From Taibaiella sp. KBW10 (GTDB lineage Bacteria > Bacteroidota > Bacteroidia > Chitinophagales > Chitinophagaceae): 64,000 nt of DNA. Positions 16,537-24,030 of this stretch are shown piece by piece. The notes beneath the pieces were generated by a model that worked only from the letters and a program-made list of their open reading frames with translations, had not been told where the DNA came from and made no database searches. Where the stretch lies: the NCBI RefSeq assembly GCF_003852495.1, contig NZ_QAJI01000001.1, positions 703,977-767,976 of the forward strand. Direction: 5' to 3'. Within the stretch, counting starts at the first letter, position 1; each line of letters begins with the position of its first letter. Both the position numbers and the translations under genes were made by a program.

Positions 16537-18654
16537 ATGAATAAGAAGTTTTCGCATAAAAACATTGACCGCGGCTCTTTAGATGATGAATTTCAAAAAG
16601 AAAGATCCGCAGCACAACAAAAATTTTCAGAAAAAGATCGTCAGGATTTTTGGAAAAATTTTGATGCAGGTGCCGAGAATAGTAACCGGAATCCGGCTAA
16701 TGCCGCCCGTAAACTAGCCACTAATAACAAGGACGTTAATAATCGTCCGGCACATCAACCCACTAAATTTGGGGAAAAGAAATTTGACAAAAGTGCCGAT
16801 AAACGGGACAATAAATCTTTTGACAAAGACCGCAAACCTTTTGAGAAAAAGCGTTTCAACGATAAAGACGGCGCCCGCAAACCTTTTGAAGACCGAGGCG
16901 ACAGACCGGAAAGAAAACCATTTGACAGAGACAGAAAACCTTATGAAGGCAATCGCTCTGAAGACAGCCGGGATAGAAAACCATTTGACAGAGATAGAAA
17001 ACCTTATGCCGGCAATCGTTCTGAAGACAGCCGCGACAGAAAGCCATTTGATAGGGACAGAAAGCCTTATGAAGGCAATCGCTCTGAAGACAGCCGCGAC
17101 AGAAAACCCTTTGACAGGGACAGAAAACCTTATGCAGGTAATCGTTCTGATGACCGTGGTGAGCGCAAACCTTTCGATAGAGACAGAAAACCTTATGAAG
17201 GCAAACGTTTTGAAGACCGAGGCGACCGCCCGGAAAGAAAGCCTTTTGACGGAGACAGAAAGCCTTACGAAGGCAGACGTTCTGAAGATCGTGGCGACAG
17301 ACCGGAAAGAAAACCATTTGACAGAGACAGAAAGCCTTACGAAAGTAAACGCTTTGAAGATAGAGGAGACAGACCGGAACGTAAATCGTACGGAGATAGA
17401 AAACCTTCCGAAGGGAAGCGTTTTGAAGACAGAGGAGACAGATCAGAAAGAAAACCTTACGACGGAGACCGAAAATCTTATGAAGGCAGACGCCCGGAAG
17501 AAAGAGGAGAGCGATCTGAAAGAAAACCGTTTGACAGAGATAAGAAACCTTACGAAGGCAGACGTTCTGAAGATAGAGGGGACAGACCGGAAAGAAAACC
17601 GTTTGACAGTGATAGAAAGCCTCATGGCGGCAAACGTTTTGAAGACCGTGGAGACAGACCGGAACGCAAATCGTACGGAGATAGAAAACCTTCTGAAGGG
17701 AAGCGTTATGAAGATCGCGGAGAAAGATCAGGATTCAAAAAAGATTTCGACAAGACCAAAAGTTTTGAAAAAAAAACTTTCGACAACGATCTTAAAATAG
17801 AAGGTGCAGGCAAAGAGAAGAAAGACCGCCAGCATCCGGACAAATTCATGCAACATTTCGACTACGAAAACCCGGTAGAAATGGCTTATGACACTTCTGG
17901 TAATAAAGGGGTGAAAGCAGAGCAGCAAACAAAGAGTGATATCAATGAAATGCCTTTGAACAAATATATTGCACATTGTGGCGTATGTAGCCGCAGAGAT
18001 GCTGTATTATTGATCAAAGAGAAAAAAGTAACGGTTAACAATAAAGTGATTGAGGAACCGGGCTTTAAAATATCTGAAGGTGATATCGTACAACTGGAAG
18101 GGAAAGAACTTAAGGTACAAAAGAATTTATTGTACCTGCTGTTGAATAAACCTAAAGGATTTATTACGACTACCGATGATCCTAAAGGCCGCAGAACGGT
18201 AATGGACATCTTTGGTGATAATATTGATGAGCGTGTATTCCCTATCGGAAGACTGGATCGTAATACCACTGGTTTATTACTCTTAACTAATGATGGCGAC
18301 CTGGCACAACAATTGTCGCATCCTAAGTATGAAAACCGCAAAATCTATCAGGTTACACTGGATAAAAACGTAAGTAAACCTGATTTTGAAAAAATATTGG
18401 GTGGTCTGGAACTGGAAGATGGCAAGACTCAGGTAGACCAATTGGCCTATCTGGAAAACAAGAATGAGATCGGTATAGAAATCCACAGCGGAAAAAACCG
18501 TATTGTGCGCCGTATCTTTGAATCTTTGGGCTATGTAGTTGAAAAACTGGATCGTGTGATGTATGCCGGTTTAACCAAAAAGAATCTCAAAAGAGGTCAA
18601 TGGCGTTTCCTGACCAAACAGGAACTGATCAACCTCAAACATATGAAACGATAA
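16537..18654 (+). CDS. rluB: 23S rRNA pseudouridine synthase (RluB/RsuA family) with long charged N-terminal extension
   Basis: A 705-residue protein in two parts. Residues about 1-460 are low-complexity and highly charged, dominated by imperfect repeats of RKPFDRDRKPYEG and EDRGDRPERKP. Residues about 470-705 form a normal RsuA/RluB enzyme: an S4 RNA-binding domain (MPLNKYIAHCGVCSRRDAV) and a synthase domain with the catalytic aspartate in GRLDRNTTGLLLLTNDG near residue 573. It isomerises a uridine in 23S rRNA. The extension is probably disordered and RNA-binding; such tails are known in Bacteroidota, but this one is long and its repeats look recently amplified. Confidence 0.92.
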   Translation: MNKKFSHKNIDRGSLDDEFQKERSAAQQKFSEKDRQDFWKNFDAGAENSNRNPANAARKLATNNKDVNNRPAHQPTKFGEKKFDKSADKRDNKSFDKDRKPFEKKRFNDKDGARKPFEDRGDRPERKPFDRDRKPYEGNRSEDSRDRKPFDRDRKPYAGNRSEDSRDRKPFDRDRKPYEGNRSEDSRDRKPFDRDRKPYAGNRSDDRGERKPFDRDRKPYEGKRFEDRGDRPERKPFDGDRKPYEGRRSEDRGDRPERKPFDRDRKPYESKRFEDRGDRPERKSYGDRKPSEGKRFEDRGDRSERKPYDGDRKSYEGRRPEERGERSERKPFDRDKKPYEGRRSEDRGDRPERKPFDSDRKPHGGKRFEDRGDRPERKSYGDRKPSEGKRYEDRGERSGFKKDFDKTKSFEKKTFDNDLKIEGAGKEKKDRQHPDKFMQHFDYENPVEMAYDTSGNKGVKAEQQTKSDINEMPLNKYIAHCGVCSRRDAVLLIKEKKVTVNNKVIEEPGFKISEGDIVQLEGKELKVQKNLLYLLLNKPKGFITTTDDPKGRRTVMDIFGDNIDERVFPIGRLDRNTTGLLLLTNDGDLAQQLSHPKYENRKIYQVTLDKNVSKPDFEKILGGLELEDGKTQVDQLAYLENKNEIGIEIHSGKNRIVRRIFESLGYVVEKLDRVMYAGLTKKNLKRGQWRFLTKQELINLKHMKR
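16900..17720 (+). repeat. Tandem coding repeats in the RluB extension
   Basis: About 14 imperfect units of 51-72 bases encode variations on ERKPFDRDRKPYEGRRSEDRGDRP. Some neighbouring units are nearly identical at DNA level (compare 17376-17430 with 17660-17715), which indicates recent unit duplication. It is a hotspot for length variation within a coding frame. Confidence 0.85.
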
Positions 18655-18677
18655 TCCTGTTTCTATAACAATAGCCG

Positions 18678-18715
18678 ATGCGGTCAATATTTTATCAAAA
18701 TGTTGACCGCATTTT
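18678..18715 (+). terminator. Rho-independent terminator after rluB
   Basis: ATGCGGTCAATATTTT pairs with AAAATGTTGACCGCAT across a short TATC loop and runs into TTTT. An ATG at 18700 lies inside this hairpin, so it is unlikely to start the next gene. Confidence 0.8.
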
Positions 18716-18747
18716 GCTTACATTTATCTGATATAAAGCATTTTATT

Positions 18748-20550
18748 TTGGCAAAGCCTTTCTCCAAAACCCTCGATCTGATCCGGCTCTTTCAAAAGCT
18801 ACGCCCTTTTATTGAGCCATACCGGTTAATGATTATAGGTACCCTGCTGCTGACTTTCGTCGGTGCTTTGGCCGCACAGGTGAATGCACTACTGCTGAAA
18901 TATACGGTAGATGAAGTTGCTGCACTCACCAAGCTTCCGAAACCGATGCACCAGGGGGTGCAATTACTGATCTTGATTTCTGCCATCCTGATCGGGAAAG
19001 AGTTATTGAATATCTTTATACAATTTGGGCAGAAGTTTTTCGGAGAGAAAATCAGGATCAATATCAGCAGTGAACTGTCGCAAAAGGTAATTGATCGTTT
19101 GCTCTCTTACAAAATGGCTTTTTTTGCCGAAGATGATTACCAATCGGGTAAACTGCAGACCCGGATCGATCAGGGCGTAAGCAGCCTTACCAAGCTGATC
19201 CAAAACTTCTTTATCGACATTCTCCCTTTATTTACCAATGCGATCATCGCCCTGATTATTATGTTCAGCGCCAACTTTTATGTAGGCCTGCTCACGATGC
19301 TGGTGGTGCCTTTATACTTTTATGTCAGTGCCAAACAAGCCAAGAAACTATCGGGGGTACGCCGGAAATTACGTGCTCAGAGGGAACATAAAAACAATGG
19401 CCTGCTCAACCTGATTCAGTCAATCAGCGTGATCAAGAGCTTTGTACGCGAGCGCTACGAAGGCAAAAAGCAATATGATATCCAGATGGAATTGATGGAT
19501 AGCCAGCTGGAAACGCGCAGAACCAATTTTTTGTATGATGGCATCAAAACCTTTATCGAACAGATCGGGATTGTACTTATCATTATCCTCACGGTTTACC
19601 TGGTTTTATCGCAGCAAATAACGATTGGGGCTATTATGCTGCACATTATGCTGTTCAGCAATGTATCGGCACCCATACGCCAATTGCACCGCATCTATGA
19701 TGAGATGAATGATGCGTTTATTTATGCAGAAGGGTATTTTGATATTTTGGAAAACGATGAAGCCATAGAGCAATCGGGCAGCCTGCCGATGAACAGTAAG
19801 CATATTACCTTTTCCCTGCAAGGGGTGAATTTCACTTACCCCAATGGCTTTCAGGCCTTGCATGACATCAACCTCGTTTTAGAAAAAAATAAGACAATTG
19901 CACTAGTAGGGCTGAGTGGTGCGGGCAAAAGCACGCTGATCAATTTGCTTTGTAAATTTTACAGCCCCGATTCCGGTGCGATCTTACTCAATGGTACCAA
20001 TCTGAACAAATATGAGAATACGACGCTTAGAGAGCATATCGGTTTGGTCTTGCAAAAGAACCATATCTTTAAAGGAACCATAGAAGAAAACATCCGGTAT
20101 GGAAAACTGGAGGCGACTACAGAAGAAATCATCCTGGCGGCACAAAAGGCCTATTTGCATGAACAAATCATGGAACTCCCCTTGCAATACCAGGCGGATG
20201 CACAACTATTGAGTGGCGGGCAACAACAACGCATCGCTATAGCCCGTTTATTCTTAAAAGATCCCCCTATACTATTTCTGGATGAACCTACGGCCAGCCT
20301 GGATGCGATCGCAACGGAGCAAATCAAAAAAAGCCTGGATGCCATCAAGCAGGACCGTACGGTTGTGATCATTTCGCATTCTTTATCACAGATTATTGAT
20401 GCCGACATGATCGTAGCCATGGAGCATGGCCGCATTGCCGAAACCGGGACGCATGCTACCTTGTACCAACAACAGGGTGTGTACCGTAAAATATTTGATG
20501 CCGCCGCACGCAGCCTTAACCTGGATAAAATGGCGGAGACCCTTTTGTAG
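18748..20550 (+). CDS. ABC transporter, fused permease and ATPase (exporter type)
   Basis: About 600 residues from a TTG at 18748 (MAKPFSKTLDLIRLF). An earlier ATG at 18700 lies within the rluB terminator. Six membrane segments (about 30-310) form a type I exporter domain. The nucleotide-binding domain has Walker A GLSGAGKST (about 387-395), the signature LSGGQQQR, Walker B PILFLDEP and the H-loop in VIISHSL. Half-size exporters work as dimers and extrude lipids, drugs or peptides; the substrate is not evident. It is monocistronic. Confidence 0.88.
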   Translation: MAKPFSKTLDLIRLFQKLRPFIEPYRLMIIGTLLLTFVGALAAQVNALLLKYTVDEVAALTKLPKPMHQGVQLLILISAILIGKELLNIFIQFGQKFFGEKIRINISSELSQKVIDRLLSYKMAFFAEDDYQSGKLQTRIDQGVSSLTKLIQNFFIDILPLFTNAIIALIIMFSANFYVGLLTMLVVPLYFYVSAKQAKKLSGVRRKLRAQREHKNNGLLNLIQSISVIKSFVRERYEGKKQYDIQMELMDSQLETRRTNFLYDGIKTFIEQIGIVLIIILTVYLVLSQQITIGAIMLHIMLFSNVSAPIRQLHRIYDEMNDAFIYAEGYFDILENDEAIEQSGSLPMNSKHITFSLQGVNFTYPNGFQALHDINLVLEKNKTIALVGLSGAGKSTLINLLCKFYSPDSGAILLNGTNLNKYENTTLREHIGLVLQKNHIFKGTIEENIRYGKLEATTEEIILAAQKAYLHEQIMELPLQYQADAQLLSGGQQQRIAIARLFLKDPPILFLDEPTASLDAIATEQIKKSLDAIKQDRTVVIISHSLSQIIDADMIVAMEHGRIAETGTHATLYQQQGVYRKIFDAAARSLNLDKMAETLL

Positions 20551-20620
20551 CAGAAAAGCGCACCGTTACCGGTACGCTTCCTGTTTTCATGATAGATAGA
20601 GCGGGGATGTATGAAAATCG

Positions 20621-21697
20621 CTAAAGATTATACTTGAGGTACATGCCGAACATGCCAGCCTGTTTTGGATTCTTATTATCAAATATAAAGTTGGAATAAA
20701 TATCCAGCCCGAGGTTCAATTTGGCCGCCACCGGGAAGTTCATGTACATGCGGAACATATTGGGTATTTGCTGAAAATTACCGGTGTAATTTTTGCTATA
20801 CGTCCCTTGGAAAAACCCGAAACCCATTGCATATTTATTACAAATACCCCTGCTGGTGCTCATATCAACCGAGCCGAATTCCAAATTATAGCTCAGGTAA
20901 ATATTGGATTGGTTCAGCGGATAGCGGTAATTCATGATCATACCCATCTTTACCATGGCAAAGAAAGAATTACGTGAATACCTATTCAACAATAGCCCAT
21001 AACCAAGATCTAAAGCCATTCCAAATCGATCATTGAAATAGGTAAGTCCAAAATCGATTTCTTGCATAAAGCGCATGTCCCTGCTGCTGGCCCGAAGTGT
21101 CTGCTGCCGGCGGGGGTCATTAAGATAGGCCGTGAAAAATGAGGGCGCTTTTGCGATACTATCCCGCAGCGGGCCATCATTGAAAGCGGCAACATCATTG
21201 ACGATAAACGTATAAAGCACCATTCGGTTTAAGGTATCATTATTGTCGGATAAGCTTAAGGCCTGCTTGTACTTCCCATAGGATTTGAGGATAAATACAG
21301 AATCCTGCACCGTTTTGAGCGGGTGATAGGCATTATCTTTATAGACCAGCTCTTTATGCCCGGGCTGTACTTCTTCAAAAGCGATCTTGACATAGCTTTC
21401 ATCTTCTGGTAGTTCTATATATACTTTCTTTTGGGTGAGGGCATCTTTAAAGCCCGATTGCAGGTGTTTGAGCTGCTGACCGGCCAGGTCTGTCAGGTGC
21501 CGCATTTCGGCATCGCCCTGCCAGTCTTCTTTATAAGCCATTTGCACCAGTGCTTTTCCCTTACCGGGCAATTCTTTACTCAGGGTAATTCTTCTTTGTA
21601 CGGTGTCCAGCTGAAAACGGGTTTGGGTTTGTTGTGCATGCAGGCAGGTACCGGACAGGGCCAAGAGTAGCCCGGTCAATAGTTTTTTCATGTTCAT
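20621..21697 (-). CDS. Secreted outer-membrane-type protein of the sigma operon
   Basis: A 358-residue protein with a signal peptide (MNMKKLLTGLLLALSGTCLHA). I do not recognise the family. The first half is mixed alpha/beta; from about residue 210 it becomes alternating aromatic strands (DFGLTYFNDRFGMALDLGYG, MFGMYLKYNL at the end), which suggests a C-terminal beta-barrel in the outer membrane. It starts two bases after the stop codon of the presumed anti-sigma gene, so the three genes sigma, anti-sigma and this protein form one unit; it may be an effector or sensor of that regulon. Confidence 0.7.
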   Translation of the reverse strand: MNMKKLLTGLLLALSGTCLHAQQTQTRFQLDTVQRRITLSKELPGKGKALVQMAYKEDWQGDAEMRHLTDLAGQQLKHLQSGFKDALTQKKVYIELPEDESYVKIAFEEVQPGHKELVYKDNAYHPLKTVQDSVFILKSYGKYKQALSLSDNNDTLNRMVLYTFIVNDVAAFNDGPLRDSIAKAPSFFTAYLNDPRRQQTLRASSRDMRFMQEIDFGLTYFNDRFGMALDLGYGLLLNRYSRNSFFAMVKMGMIMNYRYPLNQSNIYLSYNLEFGSVDMSTSRGICNKYAMGFGFFQGTYSKNYTGNFQQIPNMFRMYMNFPVAAKLNLGLDIYSNFIFDNKNPKQAGMFGMYLKYNL

Positions 21698-21699
21698 GG

Positions 21700-22374
21700 C
21701 TATTTATTTAAGATTTGGTTTATAAATACGATAGGGGGTACGCAGGTGTATTCTTCAAGGTTACTTTTCATATAGCGGATTACCTTACGGGAGGCCATGG
21801 ATTTGCGCGGTGCTACGGTCAGTACCGCAGGACTTTCTTTTTCCAGGTCGCTCAGGTAGACAACTGCCGGCTGGGCAGCGAGGGCATTTTCTTTTACTAT
21901 CTGGGAAGATTCCGGCATTGACGGAACCTTGAGCGGGTCGGTTTTTTCTACTGCAATATCCTTCCTATCGGGCAAGCGTTGCGTATCCCCTACCCTTGAT
22001 GCGTCTTGGTGAGTTACAGACACCGGCTCTTGTTTAGCGGGGTATTCCGTATTACTTTCCTTAGCCACATCTGCCACCGGCGTGGGTGTATCCGTTTTAG
22101 CATCTGCAGGTTTAGCCGCTTGCACCAGCGGCGGCTGTACGGCTATTTCTGGTTGCTGAAATTTTATCAGCAGGGCCATCCCAACACAGATGATCAGTGC
22201 AGCCGCAAGCTTAAATATTTGCGGAAACCATTGCTTTTTCTGTAGGGGCTTTTGGGTAGTACTGATCCGATCCCAGACCGCATCTCTAGAGAGCATATTG
22301 GCCACTTCCGGATCCGATTCCAGCGCTTCCAGCTTTGCTTTTAACCGCTCCTCAAAGATATCTTTCATAAACAC
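21700..22374 (-). CDS. Putative membrane anti-sigma factor
   Basis: A 224-residue single-pass membrane protein: a cytoplasmic N-terminal helical region (about 1-50), a membrane segment (IFKLAAALIICVGMALLIKF, about 52-71), then a Pro/Ala/Lys-rich periplasmic linker and a short C-terminal domain. No zinc-binding HxxxCxxC motif is seen. Its 23-base overlap with the ECF sigma gene and its topology indicate an anti-sigma factor that holds that sigma at the membrane. This is inference from topology and context; direct sequence similarity is not obvious. Confidence 0.65.
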   Translation of the reverse strand: MFMKDIFEERLKAKLEALESDPEVANMLSRDAVWDRISTTQKPLQKKQWFPQIFKLAAALIICVGMALLIKFQQPEIAVQPPLVQAAKPADAKTDTPTPVADVAKESNTEYPAKQEPVSVTHQDASRVGDTQRLPDRKDIAVEKTDPLKVPSMPESSQIVKENALAAQPAVVYLSDLEKESPAVLTVAPRKSMASRKVIRYMKSNLEEYTCVPPIVFINQILNK

Positions 22375-22912
22375 TCAGTATTTTTTGTAATTGTAATTTG
22401 GCCTTCATCAACTGGGTCTTAGAAGTAGCTACGGATACCAGTAAGGCTTCGCCAATTTCAGCATGACTATAACCCTCCATGACATACATATTGAAGACCG
22501 TACGATAGCCTGTAGGCAATTGCTGTACCGCTTTCAGGATATCCTTTGCAGACAGTTGCCCTAGGGCATCAAGGTTTACATCGGCCAGTTGCTCATGTTG
22601 CTCCCCCATCTCTTCAAAGGAAAAGCGTTGCTTCCGTAAGAACATCAGCGATTGATTGACCGTGATCTTCTTAAGATAGGCTTTCATACTGCCTGCACCC
22701 TGATATTGAAACGAAGTACTTAATGCTTTAAAGAAACGGATAAAACTATCTGCCACTACTTCTTCCGCATCCGGCACACTGGCAATATAACGCAGGCATA
22801 CCGCCGCCGCCATAGGATAGTATTCGGCGTACAGCCATTGCTGCGCCGCGGGTTTCCCCTGTTTACTCTCCTGATATATGGTGTACTCTTCTGTTGCGTA
22901 TGGATGCTGCAT
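22352..22912 (-). CDS. ECF-type RNA polymerase sigma factor
   Basis: A 186-residue sigma-70 family protein with region 2 (about 25-90; DAEEVVADSFIRFFKAL) and region 4 (about 120-180; LPTGYRTVFNMYVMEGYSHAEIGEALLVSVATSKTQL, split here at the helix-turn-helix). It lacks regions 1 and 3, as in ECF sigmas. It overlaps the next gene by 23 bases, which points to translational coupling with its presumed anti-sigma. The target promoters are unknown; autoregulation is usual for this class. Confidence 0.9.
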   Translation of the reverse strand: MQHPYATEEYTIYQESKQGKPAAQQWLYAEYYPMAAAVCLRYIASVPDAEEVVADSFIRFFKALSTSFQYQGAGSMKAYLKKITVNQSLMFLRKQRFSFEEMGEQHEQLADVNLDALGQLSAKDILKAVQQLPTGYRTVFNMYVMEGYSHAEIGEALLVSVATSKTQLMKAKLQLQKILSVYERYL

Positions 22913-23014
22913 GTATGTCTCTTACAAAGGCCTTTACACTATAAATGCGGTTTTCGTCAAAATAGTTGCCCGGGCTGCAAATTATTTTTAAAATTTCATT
23001 ATCAAAACAATTGT

Positions 23015-23022
23015 TATCTTTG
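23015..23022 (+). promoter_or_regulatory. -7 promoter element of the tmRNA gene
   Basis: TATCTTTG matches TAnnTTTG, 42 bases before the mature tmRNA 5' end; a short 5' leader would be removed by RNase P. Confidence 0.5.
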
Positions 23023-23063
23023 TAAAAGTTCTTTGAGCCCAAAAGGCTTGTAGCACCAGTATC

Positions 23064-23437
23064 GGGGTCGACTGGTTTTGACAGCACAAGACGGGGAAAG
23101 CGTAAGCATGTCGTGCGTTGTATTATTAGCACGTTAATCTGAAGATTCAACATTTTATTTGGCAATACTCAGTATGCCATGGCTGCCTAATCAGTGATTA
23201 GTTAGTCATTAGGGCCGCTTGAGCAGGTGATTTCGCTACCAAGCTCCGCCGCCGACTCAACAAAAAATGCGAAATGCTGTAGTGCCAGGCTGTGCACACT
23301 GCAAAAGACTATCCAGCTAAGCTTATAATCGGTTTGTTCATTTCCTGTTATTTGCCGACAATTAAAACTGAACTAAACATGTAGAAAACTTTTTCAATCG
23401 GTGTTTGGACGCGGGTTCGAATCCCGCCGATTCCACA
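23064..23437 (+). ncRNA. ssrA: Transfer-messenger RNA (tmRNA)
   Basis: The 5' end GGGGTCGACTGGTTTTGACA and the 3' end with a T-arm (GCGGGTTCGAATCCCGC) and acceptor CGATTCCA are hallmarks of one-piece tmRNA; the ends pair to form the alanyl acceptor stem. The tag reading frame is visible at 23162-23191: GNTQYAMAA then a TAA stop. The tag targets trapped nascent peptides to proteases during ribosome rescue. Length about 374 nt. An intrinsic terminator follows at once. Several open frames across this segment are spurious. Confidence 0.95.
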
Positions 23438-23472
23438 AAAAAGACAGTACGTTAATCGTACTGTCTTTTTTT
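23437..23472 (+). terminator. Terminator of tmRNA
   Basis: AAAAAGACAGTACG and CGTACTGTCTTTTT pair across a TTAAT loop, ending in a long U-run directly after the tmRNA 3' end. Confidence 0.9.
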
Positions 23473-23495
23473 ATGCCCAGACGATATTGATTAAA

Positions 23496-23535
23496 TAAAA
23501 ATGCCTGTAAATACACTATTTGCAGGCATTTTTAT
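23496..23535. terminator. Second hairpin terminator after tmRNA
   Basis: AAAAATGCCTGTAAATA pairs with TATTTGCAGGCATTTTT (stem of about 15), flanked by A and T tracts, so it could stop transcription from either side. Confidence 0.65.
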
Positions 23536-23581
23536 TTATCGCTACCCAACAAAAAATTCAGAAATCCACAGAAATAAAAAG

Positions 23582-23633
23582 CGTTAATCGTGGCAACCAG
23601 TTTTTTTAAAAAAATAGTTGCCACGATTAAACG
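23582..23633. repeat. Inverted repeat downstream of tmRNA
   Basis: CGTTAATCGTGGCAAC (23582-23597) matches the reverse complement of 23617-23633 with one extra base. The intervening segment is a T/A run. It may be a leftover end or attachment structure of a lost integrative element; no second copy was seen in the window. Confidence 0.5.
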
Positions 23634-23727
23634 TTGAAATCCTTGCTAGGCAACTAGTTAAGCAGGTTTACATCTTGTAAAAAAGCAGTATCCATCCGAA
23701 CTTTGTTAAACCATAAAATTATTATTT

Positions 23728-23882
23728 ATGTTAGAAAAAAGCTTTGGATTGCTTTTCTTTTAAAGAAAACCAAATTCAGTAAAGCTACTGAGAGGTTGGC
23801 CTATATAGATGTATTCGAATTAACACCTGAACAATCCTTTATTGGCATAGAGGAACAATTATGGATTTCCTACAGAAATTAG
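23728..23882 (+). pseudogene. Remnant of a tyrosine-recombinase (integrase) gene start
   Basis: The ATG at 23728 opens MLEKSFGLLFF and then hits TAA. Allowing one missing T, the frame continues LKKTKFSKATERLAY and onward to a TAG at 23880. The start MLEKSFGLLFFLK resembles the arm-type DNA-binding domain that begins many Bacteroidota site-specific integrases. It lies about 290 bases beyond the tmRNA 3' end, a favoured integration site, so this is probably the trace of a decayed genomic island. The match is from memory of the family start and is short. Confidence 0.42.
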
Positions 23883-23946
23883 AAAACGCTAGTTTATGAC
23901 TGTATGGATTTAGGGGTACTTACAGAACCAGTATAACATGAATACC

Positions 23947-23981
23947 AAAAAGAGTCCGCCTCAAATGAGGCGGACTCTTTT
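23947..23981. terminator. Terminator at the 3' end of the 1232-residue T9SS gene
   Basis: AAAAAGAGTCCGCCTCA pairs with TGAGGCGGACTCTTTT around a short loop. It terminates the leftward T9SS gene whose stop is at 24031. Confidence 0.8.
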
Positions 23982-24030
23982 ACACACTAAAACTAAAAGA
24001 TATATTTCAGAAGGTTAGGTTACAAAAGGC

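Noticed and set aside
16900..17720. Possible CRISPR-like array (regular repeats)
   Set aside because: Repeats are imperfect, contiguous, in frame and coding; there are no unique spacers and no cas genes.
16769..17800. A 343-residue frame overlapping rluB in another phase, full of TEIENLMK-type repeats
   Set aside because: It mirrors the DNA repeats of the RluB extension in a different frame and has no independent start signal.
22863..23165. Open frames across the sigma gene start and the tmRNA 5' end
   Set aside because: They overlap the tmRNA gene and have no support.
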